Both the position numbers and the translations under genes were made by a program. 50,145 nt of DNA from an uncultured beta proteobacterium (GTDB lineage: Bacteria; Pseudomonadota; Gammaproteobacteria; Burkholderiales; Burkholderiaceae_C). The DNA lies in assembly GCA_903909815.1 (NCBI GenBank), contig CAIVXG010000196.1, positions 1 through 50,145 on the forward strand, in the 5' to 3' direction. The stretch's first letter is position 1. Each line of letters starts with the position of its first letter. The notes beneath the pieces were generated by a model. That model was not told the DNA's origin. It worked only from the letters and a program-made list of their open reading frames with translations, and made no database searches. Positions 24,369 through 34,300 of the stretch are shown piece after piece.

Positions 24369-24388
24369 CCTAGGACTTTCCCTAGGAC
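24369..24388. promoter_or_regulatory. Direct repeat CCTAGGAC x2 upstream of the Crp/Fnr gene
   Basis: CCTAGGAC at 24369-24376 and again at 24381-24388, a 12-base period, with each CCTAGG a palindrome in itself. It lies 14 bases before the GTG start of the regulator, next to its ribosome site, so a protein bound there could block its transcription or translation. Confidence 0.5.
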
Positions 24389-24402
24389 CCAGGAGTATTC
24401 TC

Positions 24403-25119
24403 GTGACTGCCCACCCCGCTTTGCATCAGCGCCGCCGCCCTCCCAACGCCGAGGAATTGGCAAATATCCCGTGGCTGGCCTTGCTCAGCCCGATCGAGCA
24501 AGACCGCGCCATCGCCGACCTGCAGGTCGGCGATGCCTTGCCCTCAGACTATGTCTGCCGCGTGGGCCGACCCGTGACCTACTGGTTTGGCGTGGTGTCG
24601 GGGCTGCTCAAGATGAGCAGCGACAACGCCCAGGGTCAGACCATGACCTTCACCGGCGTGCCCCCCGGCGGCTGGTTTGGCGAGGGCACGGCGCTCAAGC
24701 GCGAGTCTTATCGCTACAACATCCAGGCGCTGCGCAAGAGTGTGGTGGCAGGCATTCCAGTGGATACCTTTCATTGGCTGCTGGACCACTCCATCGGCTT
24801 CAACCGCTTCGTCATGAACCAGCTCAACGAGCGCCTGGCGCAGTTCATCGCGGCGCGCGAGATCGACCGTATGCACAACCCCGATGTGCAGGTGGCGCGC
24901 AGCCTGGCCGCGCTCTTCAATCCCGTGCTCTACCCCGGCGTGGGCGAATTGCTGCGCATCACGCAGCAGGAACTGGCCTACCTCGTGGGCCTGTCGCGCC
25001 AACGCGTGAACGAGGCGCTGAACACGCTGCAATCCCAGGGCACGATCCGGGTCGAGTACGGGGGCTTGAGGGTGCTGAATCTGGCCGCGCTGCGCTCCAG
25101 CGTGCTGGCGCAGCCATAG
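24403..25119 (+). CDS. Crp/Fnr family transcriptional regulator
   Basis: A 238-residue protein: a cyclic-nucleotide-binding-like beta barrel (about residues 20-130) followed by a Crp-type winged helix (LRITQQELAYLVGLSRQRVNEAL). Start is GTG 24403, with AGGAG seven bases upstream. The N-terminus lacks the cysteine cluster of oxygen-sensing FNR, so it probably responds to another ligand. It diverges from the ligase-transporter operon and shares a regulatory gap with an 18-bp palindrome, so local control of that operon (and perhaps the oxidoreductase genes) is the simplest idea. Confidence 0.9.
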   Translation: MTAHPALHQRRRPPNAEELANIPWLALLSPIEQDRAIADLQVGDALPSDYVCRVGRPVTYWFGVVSGLLKMSSDNAQGQTMTFTGVPPGGWFGEGTALKRESYRYNIQALRKSVVAGIPVDTFHWLLDHSIGFNRFVMNQLNERLAQFIAAREIDRMHNPDVQVARSLAALFNPVLYPGVGELLRITQQELAYLVGLSRQRVNEALNTLQSQGTIRVEYGGLRVLNLAALRSSVLAQP

Positions 25120-25128
25120 CCTGCGCCA

Positions 25129-25959
25129 TCAAGCTGGCAAACGCGGCTGCTTGTAGCGCGCATAGCCCCACAGGTATTGCTGTGGACACTCGCGAACGAG
25201 CGCTTCCATTTCGCGGTTGATCTGTACCACAGCAGCATCCAGCTGTTGTGGCAACGGCTCCGACAGATCCCGGAAATGCAGGGCGTAGCCGCGCCCCCAG
25301 GAGAGCCTCTCACCCCAGGCCAGCACGACAGTCGCACCGGTTTGTTGCGCCAGTCGTGCGCCCAGCGTCATGGTGTAGGCATCGCGCCCAAAAAAAGGAG
25401 CCCACTGCCCCATGCCCTCGGGCGGAACCTGGTCGGGCAGCAGTCCGACCGAGTGGCCCAGACGCAGGGCCTTGATCATTAGCCGCACACCGCTCAAATT
25501 GGTGGGTACAAAGCGCAGCCCGGGCCGTTCGCGCGCACCTTGCATCAACTTCGTCAGCCGCGCCTTTCGGGGTGGCCGATACAGCACAGTGAATGGACCC
25601 ATTCGATCGCCGTAGCGCTGGGCGAGGGCCTGCCCCGTCACCTCAAAACAGCCCAGGTGCGGCGTGAGAAACACCATGCCCCGCGCCCTCTCCAGTGCGC
25701 GCTCGATGCAACTCTCGCCCTGCCAGCGCAAAGGCGCTGGCCTGCCAAACCACAGCCGTGGCAACTCGGACGCCATGCATCCCGCCTGACCCACGGCGCC
25801 GCGCACTTGGGCAAACGCATACCCCGCCAAGGCCGCATTCGCCAGGAAACGCCGGCGGTAAGCGGGGGACGCGGCGAAAACAACCCAGCCCAGCGTCCAG
25901 CCCAGGGCGTGCAGCAGCCACAACGGAAAAACGGAAAAGAGTTTGAACAGGAAAAGCAT
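25129..25959 (-). CDS. Lipid A-type lysophospholipid acyltransferase (LpxL/HtrB-like)
   Basis: A 276-residue member of the LpxL/LpxM acyltransferase group. It has an N-terminal hydrophobic anchor (about residues 1-30), the catalytic HLGCFE motif (His-x4-Glu), a VLYRPPRKARL segment, and a GLLPDQVPPEGMG block as in the family. It would add a secondary acyl chain to lipid A or another lysolipid at the inner membrane. It converges on the Crp/Fnr gene with only nine bases between and diverges from metK, a neighbour I recall in related genomes. Exact acceptor unknown. Confidence 0.88.
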   Translation of the reverse strand: MLFLFKLFSVFPLWLLHALGWTLGWVVFAASPAYRRRFLANAALAGYAFAQVRGAVGQAGCMASELPRLWFGRPAPLRWQGESCIERALERARGMVFLTPHLGCFEVTGQALAQRYGDRMGPFTVLYRPPRKARLTKLMQGARERPGLRFVPTNLSGVRLMIKALRLGHSVGLLPDQVPPEGMGQWAPFFGRDAYTMTLGARLAQQTGATVVLAWGERLSWGRGYALHFRDLSEPLPQQLDAAVVQINREMEALVRECPQQYLWGYARYKQPRLPA

Positions 25960-26036
25960 GGAGGCTCAAGTCTAGTGCAGCGCGTACTGCCTGGCCACGC
26001 CCTCGCTCAGCCTACAACTGACTCGACCGCTTGAAT

Positions 26037-26042
26037 TACAAT
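26037..26042 (+). promoter_or_regulatory. Likely -10 element of the metK promoter
   Basis: TACAAT lies about 144 bases before the metK ATG. No good -35 is seen 17 bases upstream. The expected start would fall near 26049, right at the foot of the stem described for 26047-26085. Confidence 0.4.
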
Positions 26043-26046
26043 CACG

Positions 26047-26085
26047 GTGTCGCTGAGTTAACTAGAGCAACTTGCAGGGCGACAC
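26047..26085 (+). promoter_or_regulatory. Structured metK 5' leader: GTGTCGC/GCGACAC stem-loop
   Basis: A perfect 7-bp stem (26047-26053 with 26079-26085) encloses a second short stem (AGTT at 26056-26059 with AACT at 26069-26072). It opens a leader of about 137 bases before metK. The rest of the leader shows no other strong stem. metK leaders carry SAM riboswitches in other bacteria, but the sequence does not match a class I can name. Confidence 0.4.
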
Positions 26086-26185
26086 GGGCTGAGCCACAGC
26101 GCACTAAACAATTCTGCTAAAGCGTTCGCCCAGGAACCGGTCATCGGTCGGCAACGCGCCCACCGTCAACTACCAGGAGCTCCCC

Positions 26186-27367
26186 ATGGCGAACGATTTT
26201 CTATTCACATCCGAATCCGTCTCCGAAGGCCACCCCGACAAGGTCGCCGACCAGATTTCCGACGCGATCCTTGACGCGATCTTCGAGCAAGATCCGCGCT
26301 CGCGCGTGGCCGCTGAAACCCTTTGCAACACCGGTCTGGTGGTGCTCGCGGGCGAGATCACGACCCAGGCCAACGTGGACTACATCCAGGTCGCACGCAA
26401 CACGCTCAAGCGCATCGGCTACGACAACACGGAGTACGGCATCGACTACAAGGGCTGCGCCGTGCTCGTGGCCTACGACAAGCAGAGCAACGACATTGCC
26501 CAGGGCGTGGACCACGCCTCCGACGACCACCTCAACACGGGTGCGGGCGACCAAGGCCTGATGTTCGGCTACGCCTGCGACGAAACGCCTGAACTGATGC
26601 CCGCGCCGATCTACTACGCGCACCGACTGGTGGAGCGCCAGGCGCAGTTGCGCAAGGACGGCCGCCTTCCCTTCCTGCGCCCTGACGCCAAGAGCCAGGT
26701 CACGATGCGCTATGTGGACGGCAAGCCGCACAGCATCGACACCGTGGTGCTGTCCAGCCAGCACGCGCCCGAGATGAGCCTGGGCCACAAGATGACTGAG
26801 GCCTTTTACGAGGCCGTGCGCGAGGAGATCATCAAGCCGGTGCTGCCCAAGGAGTGGCTGACCGAGGACACCAAGTATTTGATCAACCCCACCGGTCGCT
26901 TTGTCATTGGCGGACCGCAAGGCGATTGCGGTTTGACGGGTCGCAAGATCATCGTCGACACCTACGGCGGCGCCTGCCCGCACGGCGGTGGCGCCTTCAG
27001 CGGCAAGGACCCGAGCAAGGTCGACCGCTCCGCCGCCTACGCCGCCCGCTATGTGGCGAAGAACATCGTCGCCGCCGGCCTGGCGCGTCAATGCCAGGTG
27101 CAGGTTGCCTACGCCATCGGCGTGGCCAAGCCCATGAACATCACGGTCTACACCGAAGGCACGGGCCTGATCTCCGACGAGAAACTCTCCGCCATGGTGG
27201 CCGAACACTTCGACCTGCGCCCCAAGGGCATCGTTCAAATGCTGGACCTGCTGCGCCCGATCTACGAAAAGACCGCCTCCTACGGCCACTTCGGCCGCGA
27301 AGAACCCGAGTTCACCTGGGAAAGAACCGATAGAGCAGCGGCACTCCGTGCCGCTGCCGGGCTGTAA
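26186..27367 (+). CDS. metK: S-adenosylmethionine synthetase
   Basis: A full-length 393-residue enzyme: [17 protein letters not shown] at the start, the [12 protein letters not shown] motif, and [23 protein letters not shown]. It makes S-adenosylmethionine from methionine and ATP. CAGGAG lies about six bases before the ATG. The last ~12 codons form a perfect 10-bp hairpin with a TCC loop (27335-27357), the first of an array running to the pyrX end; the coding end itself ([13 protein letters not shown]) matches the family, so it is not a frameshift. Confidence 0.98.
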   Translation: MANDFLFTSESVSEGHPDKVADQISDAILDAIFEQDPRSRVAAETLCNTGLVVLAGEITTQANVDYIQVARNTLKRIGYDNTEYGIDYKGCAVLVAYDKQSNDIAQGVDHASDDHLNTGAGDQGLMFGYACDETPELMPAPIYYAHRLVERQAQLRKDGRLPFLRPDAKSQVTMRYVDGKPHSIDTVVLSSQHAPEMSLGHKMTEAFYEAVREEIIKPVLPKEWLTEDTKYLINPTGRFVIGGPQGDCGLTGRKIIVDTYGGACPHGGGAFSGKDPSKVDRSAAYAARYVAKNIVAAGLARQCQVQVAYAIGVAKPMNITVYTEGTGLISDEKLSAMVAEHFDLRPKGIVQMLDLLRPIYEKTASYGHFGREEPEFTWERTDRAAALRAAAGL

Positions 27368-27527
27368 GCCCGCTGCGCGGCAGCGCGGTTTATCGGTTCT
27401 TCGGCGCAGGCTAACTTGGCACAGCCAAGTTAAGGTCCAAAGGACCGGTGCCGTAGCCAAAGTACCCGCAAGGCGGCGGCACTCCGTGCCGCGGCGGGAC
27501 TGTAGGGCCAGCAACCGCGAAGCGGTT
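27335..27527. repeat. Array of seven perfect hairpins with three-base loops between metK and pyrX
   Basis: Hairpins in order (arm length, loop): 27335-27357 (10, TCC); 27358-27372 (6, GTA, spanning the metK stop); 27373-27383 (4, GCG); 27412-27432 (9, ACA); 27434-27446 (5, AAA); 27476-27492 (7, TCC); 27513-27527 (6, GAA). The 17 bases 27338-27354 recur exactly at 27476-27492. An outer inverted repeat of 11 bp joins 27322-27332 and 27391-27401. The array fills the convergent gap and lacks T runs. Confidence 0.85.
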
Positions 27528-27532
27528 CAGCC

Positions 27533-28825
27533 TCAGGCCTCGTACGCGACCTGCCCACCCACCAGCGTGCAGCGCACCCGCCCCGGAATTTCATAGCCGG
27601 CAAACGGCGTGTGCTTGCTTTGGCTGCGCAATGACGAGGGGCTCACGGTCCAGTCCGCTTCGGGATCGAACAGGCACAGGTCGGCCACGCCGCCGATGGC
27701 GATCTGGCCCACGCTGGCCTGCAAGGTGCCCAAGGCTGAACCAAGCACTCGCGCCGGTTCGCTGCTCAGCACCGCCAACGCACGCTGCAGGCCCACGCCG
27801 TCGTCCCGGCTCCATTTCAGCGCCAGGCTCAGCAGCAACTCCATGCCGGTGGCACCGGGCTCGGCCTCGGCAAAAGGCAGCATCTTGGCGTCCTCGGCCA
27901 CCGGCGTGTGGTCCGACACCAGGGCGTCGATGGTTCCATCCGCCAGGGCTGCGCGCAGCGCATCACGGTCGCGCTGTTGACGCAGCGGCGGATTCAGCCG
28001 GGCCCGGCTGTCGAAGTAGCCCATGTCCATTTCCGTCAGATGCAGCGAGTTGATGCTCACGTCGCACGTGACGCTCAGACCGTCGCGCTTGGCCTGCCGC
28101 ACCAGTTCCACGCCGGCAGCACTGCTCAATCGGCACAGGTGCACGCGCGCGCCGGTGGAGCGCATCAATTCAAAGATCGTGTGCAGGGCGATGGTTTCGG
28201 CTGCCACGGGAACGCCGCTCAAGCCCATGCGCGTGGCCAACGCGCCGCTGGCGGCCACGCCCTTGCCCAGATGCAACTCCTGCGGCCGCAGCCACACGCT
28301 GTAGCCAAAGGTGCTGGCGTATTGCAGGGCGCGTTGCAGCACCAGGGTGTTCTCCAGCGCCACCTCGGCCTGGCTGAAACCGACACAACCCGCTTCGGTG
28401 AGTTGCACCATCTCGGTCAGCACCTCCCCTTGCAGGCTGCGCGTCAGGGCGCCCAGCGGAAACACCCGTGCCTGATGCAATTTTTCAGCACGGTATTTCA
28501 GCATCTCCACCAGGCCGGGTTCATCCAGCACCGGATCGGTGTCGGGCGCACACACGACGCTGCTGATGCCACCGGCCACGGCCGCGGCCATTTCGCTCTC
28601 GAGCATGCCCTCGTGCTCGTGCCCGGGCTCGCCCAGGCGCACGGCAAGATCCACCAGGCCCGGCATCAGGATGCAGCCCCGGGCCTCTATCAGCTTGTTG
28701 GGCGCAAAGTCGCCCGGCATGCTCTGGAGCGCGATGATGCGGCCTGCAGCCACCGCCACATCGGCCACCGCATCGAAACCCGAAGCCGGATCCATCACCC
28801 GGGCGCCACGTATCAGTATCTTCAT
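27533..28825 (-). CDS. pyrX: Dihydroorotase-like protein lacking the catalytic His-x-His (PyrX type)
   Basis: A 430-residue amidohydrolase-fold protein of the dihydroorotase family. At the position of the metal-binding DxHVHxRxPG motif it reads [10 protein letters not shown], so both histidines of the HxH pair are missing. Such inactive homologues (PyrC' or PyrX) are known to act as structural partners of aspartate carbamoyltransferase in Pseudomonas and relatives. Its ATG overlaps the pyrB stop by four bases, fitting a stoichiometric complex. A real dihydroorotase must be elsewhere in the genome. The ATG at 28825 is chosen over an open upstream frame. Confidence 0.9.
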   Translation of the reverse strand: MKILIRGARVMDPASGFDAVADVAVAAGRIIALQSMPGDFAPNKLIEARGCILMPGLVDLAVRLGEPGHEHEGMLESEMAAAVAGGISSVVCAPDTDPVLDEPGLVEMLKYRAEKLHQARVFPLGALTRSLQGEVLTEMVQLTEAGCVGFSQAEVALENTLVLQRALQYASTFGYSVWLRPQELHLGKGVAASGALATRMGLSGVPVAAETIALHTIFELMRSTGARVHLCRLSSAAGVELVRQAKRDGLSVTCDVSINSLHLTEMDMGYFDSRARLNPPLRQQRDRDALRAALADGTIDALVSDHTPVAEDAKMLPFAEAEPGATGMELLLSLALKWSRDDGVGLQRALAVLSSEPARVLGSALGTLQASVGQIAIGGVADLCLFDPEADWTVSPSSLRSQSKHTPFAGYEIPGRVRCTLVGGQVAYEA

Positions 28826-29784
28826 GCTTCGTTCCCCGCCACTATGCCCATCACAGCCATGCGCACCGCAATGCCGAAAGTGACCTGCGGCAGGATCACG
28901 CTCTGGCCGCCGTCCACCACCGCCGAATCGATTTCCACGCCGCGATTGATAGGCCCCGGGTGCATCACAATCGCGTCCGGTTTGGCCCAGGCCAGCTTCT
29001 CGGGTGTGAGCCCGTAGCTCTTGAAAAACTCCTGCGACGAGGGCAGGAGTGCGCCGCTCATGCGCTCGTTTTGCAGGCGCAGCATGATCACCACGTCGCA
29101 GTCCTTGATGCCCTCCTCCAGCGTGTGGCACACGCGCACGCCCATGGGCGCCATGTCGGCCGGAACCAGGGTCTTGGGGCCCACCACGCGCACCTCGGCG
29201 CAACCCAGCGTGGTGAGCGCATGGATGTCCGAGCGCGCCACACGCGAATGCAGGACATCGCCCACGATGGCCACCGTGAGGTTGCTGAAGTCCTTCTTGT
29301 AGTGCCGGATCGTGAACATGTCGAGCAGCCCCTGCGTCGGGTGCGCATGGCGCCCGTCGCCAGCGTTGATCACGTGCACGTGCGGCGCCACGTGCTGCGC
29401 GATCAGATACGGTGCGCCCGACTCGCTGTGGCGCACGACAAAGATGTCGGCCGCCATCGCGCTCAAATTGGCGATCGTGTCCAGCAGCGACTCGCCCTTG
29501 GCCGCAGACGAGCGTGCGATGTCCAGGTTGATGACGTCGGCGCTCAGGCGCGTGGCGGCAATCTCGAAGGTGGTGCGGGTGCGCGTGGAGTTCTCGAAGA
29601 ACAGGTTGAACACGCTTTTGCCGCGCAGCAGCGGCACCTTCTTCACCTCGCGGTCGCTCACGCTGACGAAGTTCGCGGCCGTGTCCAGGATCTGGGTCAG
29701 GATGCCCTTGGGCAGGCCTTCGATGGAGAGCAGGTGCACCAACTCTCCGTGCTGGTTTAACTGGGGGTTGCGGGTTCTTAGCAT
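28822..29784 (-). CDS. pyrB: Aspartate carbamoyltransferase catalytic subunit
   Basis: A 320-residue ATCase with the carbamoyl-phosphate motif [13 protein letters not shown], the [10 protein letters not shown] loop, [12 protein letters not shown] and [12 protein letters not shown]. It joins carbamoyl phosphate to aspartate in the second step of pyrimidine synthesis. Following the Pseudomonas model it should form a dodecamer with PyrX. It overlaps pyrR by seven bases upstream and pyrX by four downstream; no pyrI regulatory gene is present. Confidence 0.97.
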   Translation of the reverse strand: MLRTRNPQLNQHGELVHLLSIEGLPKGILTQILDTAANFVSVSDREVKKVPLLRGKSVFNLFFENSTRTRTTFEIAATRLSADVINLDIARSSAAKGESLLDTIANLSAMAADIFVVRHSESGAPYLIAQHVAPHVHVINAGDGRHAHPTQGLLDMFTIRHYKKDFSNLTVAIVGDVLHSRVARSDIHALTTLGCAEVRVVGPKTLVPADMAPMGVRVCHTLEEGIKDCDVVIMLRLQNERMSGALLPSSQEFFKSYGLTPEKLAWAKPDAIVMHPGPINRGVEIDSAVVDGGQSVILPQVTFGIAVRMAVMGIVAGNEA

Positions 29785-30284
29785 GGGGCGCGTTCCTTTA
29801 CCTGGAAGCTGAAGACGCCGTCGTCGCTGCGCGCCAGCGACAGCGACTGGCTTGGCGGCAGGCTTACACGCGCGGCCGCAAAGTCAGCCTGTATCGGCAG
29901 CTCGCGCCCACCGCGATCCACCAGCACCGCCAGCTTCACGCAGGCCGGGCGGCCGTAGTCAAAGAGCTCGTTCACGACGGCGCGGATGGTCCGACCGGTG
30001 TAGAGAACGTCGTCCAGGATCAGGATTTCAGCGCCGTTCACGTCAAACGGCAACACCGTCTGGGCGCTCATCGCCAGTCCGCGCCGGGCAAAATCGTCGC
30101 GGTGCATGGACGATGAAATCACCCCCGGTGCCGCGTCCAGTGGCATGTCGCGCTGCAGTCTTTGCGCCAGCCAGGCACCACCGGATGTGATGCCGACCAG
30201 CCGCGTCTGCGCCGTGCAAAGTTGGCGCACGCCGCGCAGCAACTCGCGGTACAGGGCTTCGGCGTCGAGTGTCAAAGTTGTCAT
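29778..30284 (-). CDS. pyrR: PyrR bifunctional pyr operon regulator/uracil phosphoribosyltransferase
   Basis: A 168-residue phosphoribosyltransferase-fold protein with the PRPP motif [16 protein letters not shown], typical of PyrR. In Gram-positives PyrR binds pyr mRNA to cause attenuation; in Gram-negatives its regulatory role is less clear. The ATG at 30284 sits 11 bases after ruvX, and an upstream in-frame ATG is less likely since it lies inside ruvX. First of the pyrR-pyrB-pyrX block. Confidence 0.93.
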   Translation of the reverse strand: MTTLTLDAEALYRELLRGVRQLCTAQTRLVGITSGGAWLAQRLQRDMPLDAAPGVISSSMHRDDFARRGLAMSAQTVLPFDVNGAEILILDDVLYTGRTIRAVVNELFDYGRPACVKLAVLVDRGGRELPIQADFAAARVSLPPSQSLSLARSDDGVFSFQVKERAPC

Positions 30285-30295
30285 CAAATGTCTTT

Positions 30296-30727
30296 CTAAG
30301 CAGTTTGGTCTGTCCCACAAGCTCTCAAAAATTGTTCCAGGATGATGCAGGCGGCGGCGGCATCGGCGTCTTTCGCGCCGGACTCCAGCGCCTCGGTCGT
30401 GCTGTAGCGTTCGTCCACTTCGAACACTGGAAGCTTGAAGCGCCCGCGCAACTGACGCGCAAAGCGCAGTGCGCGCTCAGTGTTCTCGTGCGACGCGCCA
30501 TCGGGATGAAAGGGCACGCCGATCACCAGCGCGTCGGGCTGCCATTCGCGGATGCGGGCCTCGATCAGTGGGAATTTTGCGTCCCCCTCGGCGCGCAAGG
30601 TGGCTTGCGGCGTCGCCGTTTGCGTGAGCCGGTTGCCCACTGCAATGCCAGTGCGCTTGAGGCCAAAATCAAAAGCCAGGAAAGTCTGTAATTCCGCGGG
30701 CACGCTTGCCAGGGCCAACATCGTCAT
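30296..30727 (-). CDS. ruvX: Holliday junction resolvase-like / pre-16S rRNA nuclease YqgF (RuvX)
   Basis: A 143-residue YqgF protein with an RNase H-like fold: FDFGLKRTGIAVGN near the start, VIGVPFHPDG in the middle, and FEVDERYSTTEAL. It is thought to process the 5' end of 16S rRNA and may act on Holliday junctions. The ATG overlaps the yqgE stop (ATGA), and a second ATG lies two codons later. Confidence 0.95.
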   Translation of the reverse strand: MTMLALASVPAELQTFLAFDFGLKRTGIAVGNRLTQTATPQATLRAEGDAKFPLIEARIREWQPDALVIGVPFHPDGASHENTERALRFARQLRGRFKLPVFEVDERYSTTEALESGAKDADAAAACIILEQFLRACGTDQTA

Positions 30728-31323
30728 GCATGTCCCGCCACCGGGGACAGGCTCCAGAAGTTCACCCCGAGCAACTCCAGCGCCCGGTCGTAGCGCTGCT
30801 CCACGGGCGTATCGAAGATCACGGCGGCGTCGGCGTCCACCGTGAGCCAGCTGTTCTCGGCCAGTTCCGATTCGAGCTGGCCCCGGCCCCAGGCCGCGTA
30901 GCCCAGCGACACCAGAACACGACGCGGGCCCGCACCCGTGGACATGGCCTCCAGCACATCTCTGGAAGTGGTCATTTCCAGGCCACCAGGAATGGCCAGG
31001 GTCGACAGGTAAACCGAGGCCTGGGCTGGACCCGTCACCGGAAGAATCGCGTCGTGCAATACAAAACCGCGCTCGGTCTGAACCGGCCCACCCTGGAACA
31101 CCGGCGTGTGCGACAGGTCATCGCGACCCAACGGCAGCTCCACTTTGTCAAACAGGTTCTGCAGATTGATGTCGCTGGGCTTGTTGATCACCAAGCCCAG
31201 CGCGCCGCGCTCGTTGTGCTCGCACAGATAGACCACGCTGCGGGAGAAGACCTCGTCCTCCAGTCCGGGCATGGCGATCAGGAAGTGATGCGTCAGATTG
31301 ATGGATGCGAAATCGGCTGACAT
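30724..31323 (-). CDS. yqgE: YqgE/AlgH family protein
   Basis: A 199-residue UPF0301 protein: LTHHFLIAMPGLEDEVFSRSVVYLCEHNERGALGLVINKP is the diagnostic N-terminal block, split here by ordinary family residues. The molecular role is unknown; AlgH was named from alginate regulation in Pseudomonas. It is coupled to ruvX by an ATGA overlap, a pairing common in proteobacteria, and lies 33 bases after chpA, so it may be co-transcribed with the chemosensory genes. Confidence 0.94.
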   Translation of the reverse strand: MSADFASINLTHHFLIAMPGLEDEVFSRSVVYLCEHNERGALGLVINKPSDINLQNLFDKVELPLGRDDLSHTPVFQGGPVQTERGFVLHDAILPVTGPAQASVYLSTLAIPGGLEMTTSRDVLEAMSTGAGPRRVLVSLGYAAWGRGQLESELAENSWLTVDADAAVIFDTPVEQRYDRALELLGVNFWSLSPVAGHA

Positions 31324-31356
31324 GGGCTAGATTTTACTAGCCCCGCCGACTTCGCT

Positions 31357-34300
31357 TCACACCGGTTGCAACTCGGCGTCCACGCTGCAGTAGTGCCGCA
31401 CCAGATTCAGCAGCTCATCCTCGGGATAAGGTTTTCCCAGATAGTGATTCACACCCAAATCCAGCGCGTGCTGGCGGTGCTTGTCGGCGATGCGAGACGT
31501 GATCATGACGATGGGGAGGTCGCGCATGCGCGCGTCGCCGCGGATGTTTCGCGCCAGATCGAAGCCGTCCATGCGCGGCATTTCAATGTCGGCAAGAACC
31601 ACTGCCGGCAGTTCTTCCTGCAGTCGCTCCAAGGCCTGAAGTCCGTCGATCGCCAACGCGACTCGATAGCCCTCGCGTTGCAGCAATCGCTGCGTCACCC
31701 GACGCACCGTGATCGAGTCATCCACGACCAGCACCAAGGGCGTGCGTTGGCGCGCCAACGCCTCCGCTGTGGCCTGCGTTGGGCTACCGTCCATGCCCCC
31801 GGGCGGGCTCTGTTGCGCCTCATGCTGAGCCATGGCCCGCGCGTCGCGCCCATACACCGTTGCCAGCGCCACCGGGTTGTAGATCAGCACCACTGCACCC
31901 GAGGCCAGCACCGTCATGGCGGCCAGGCCGGGCAAGCGGGCCAGTTGCACGCCCAGGTTCTTCACCACAACTTCCTGGTGCCCCAAGACCTCGTCCACGT
32001 GCAGCGCCACCCTTTGCCCCGCGCTTCGGAAAATCACCACCGACGGGGTTTTGACGTCGACTTCCTGACTTCGGGCCGTGGTTTGCAGCAGCGCTCCGCC
32101 CCAGAAGAACGGGATCTCGCTCGCGTCGTCATTGAAAACGCCGCTGCTGTACGCCTGGCTCAATTGCTGCGGCTTGGCGCGTCTCACCATCTCGACAAGG
32201 TTTGCGGGCACGCCAACCGTGAGCTTGCCCACGCGCAGGATCAGCACCTGGGTCACGGCCGTCGTCAGTGGCAGGATCAACTGGAACCGGGTGCCCTTGC
32301 CGGCTTCCGAGCGGGTTTCAATGCGCCCACCCAGCGCGCTCACTTCGGTGCGCACCACGTCCATGCCGATGCCGCGACCTGCCAACTCGGTGACCACTGA
32401 CGCTGTGGACATGCCGGGCGTAAATATCAGATTGGCGAGTTGCTCGTCGCTCAGTGCCTGCCCCTGCTCGATCAGGCCCATCGCCAGGGCCTTGTCGCGA
32501 ATGGCCTTGAGATCCAGACCCGCACCATCATCGACGAATTCCACGGCCACGTCATTGCGTTCCTGGGTCAGGCGAATGGTGATGGTGCCGGCGGCGTCCT
32601 TGCCGCCAGTCAGCCGCGTCTTGGGGTCTTCTATGCCATGGCCCACGCAGTTGCGCAGCAAATGCTCAAACGCGGGCGTCATGCGGTCCAGCACGCTGCG
32701 GTCGATTTCGATGGACCCGCCGACAATGTCCAGGCGCACCTGCTTGCCCACGTCCTTGCTGGCCTGGCGCACCACACCGTACAAGCGCTCGGCAATGCTT
32801 TCAAACTCGACCATGCGCGTGCGCAGCAAGTCGCGCTGTAGCTCCCGTGTCTGGCGCGCCTGCGCCACCAGATTGTCTTCGGTGGCGTCCACCGCACGCT
32901 GCAAGCTGCGCTGCACCGTGGCGACGTCGTTCACCGACTCGGCCATCATGCGTGTGAGTTCCTGCACCCGGGTAAACCGGTCGAACTCCAGCGGGTCAAA
33001 ACCTTGGGCCAAATCCTTGGACTGTGCCAGGCGCGACTGCATTTGCGTCTCGGCCTGAAACTCGATGTCGCGCAACTGTTGGCGCAGCCGATCCAGATTG
33101 CCAGTCAGGTCTCCCAATGATCCGCCCAACTGACTCAGTCCCGCCTCCAGCCGTGAGCGCGTCATCACGACTTCACCGGCCTGATTGATCAGTCGATCCA
33201 GCAACTGCGGACGCACCCGTATCGACTGCTGGTTGGCGCGCGCCTGCGGCGCCGCCAGGCTGGTTGCAACCGGTATCGGCCGGCGCACAGGCGCGACGGC
33301 CGGCACGATGGCATCCGCCACCGCGGCCGCGGCAACGGCCGCTGGCGTCACATTGACGATGGTTGCATCGACCCGCCGCAAGTCTTCAAAATGCGCCTGC
33401 AATTCGTCGAACCTGCCCAGCAGGGGCTCAATCTGGCGCGACTCCAGGTCTTCTGCGCCCAGGCTTTCAACCGATGACTCGATGCGGTGCGCCATCTCTC
33501 CCAAGCGCATGGCACCCGCCAGGCGCGAGCTGCCCTTGAGCGTATGCAGGGCGCGCAACACCTCGGCCCTGGCGCTGGTGTTCGCTGGGCGCGCCGTCCA
33601 TTGCCGCAAGGCGCCCGCCAATCCGGGCAGCAAGCCCAAGGCCTCTTCCTCGAAGATGGGAAACAGGTCTTCGTCGATCGCGTCCTGAACGTCGATCTCC
33701 TGTGCATGAGCGTCGAAGGCAGGTGCGATCGGCGTCAACAGTGCGCTGCTCGCAACCGATTCAAAGCTTGAAAACTCCGACACCTCCGCCGCGCTCGACT
33801 CCGCCTCGGCTTCAAGCTCGACCTGCGGCTGCACTCGTGGCGCCGCCAGTTCGAGTTTGGCCGGAGCTTCGTCCAAGTCCAGCTGGCTGAGTTGGCTGCT
33901 GTCACCTGCCTCTGCCGAATCCCGTATCTCGGTATTGACGATGTCCTTGAGCGCATGCATCAGACGCGGATCCGCATCCTTGACAAACCCTGCCGCGAAC
34001 TGATGCAACAAGCGGCGCACGTCCTGCGCGGCCGCGACAAAGGTCTGGGCATGACCCTCCTGGTGCGCGCGAGCACCCATCAGTTGGCCATGCTCCAAGG
34101 CCTGTTCCAATTCCCGCGCCAACGCCGACAATTGCATAAAGCCTACGGTGGCTGAACTTCCAGCCAGCGAATGCGCCAACGCCACGGTGGAATCATCGAG
34201 CGGCTGATGCAACTCCAGCACCCATTCCGCCAGTTCCGTTGCCAATCGCCTCGACCATTCGTCCGCCTCGTTCAGGTAGACGTTGTACAGCGGAATGCCG

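Noticed and set aside
26047-26185. SAH riboswitch or named SAM riboswitch in the metK leader
   Set aside because: The conserved core sequences of those classes as I know them are not seen; only a generic stem is supported.
27322-27401. Frameshift or truncation at the metK 3' end
   Set aside because: The last residues ([13 protein letters not shown]) fit the normal family C-terminus; the odd hairpins there are compatible with intact coding.
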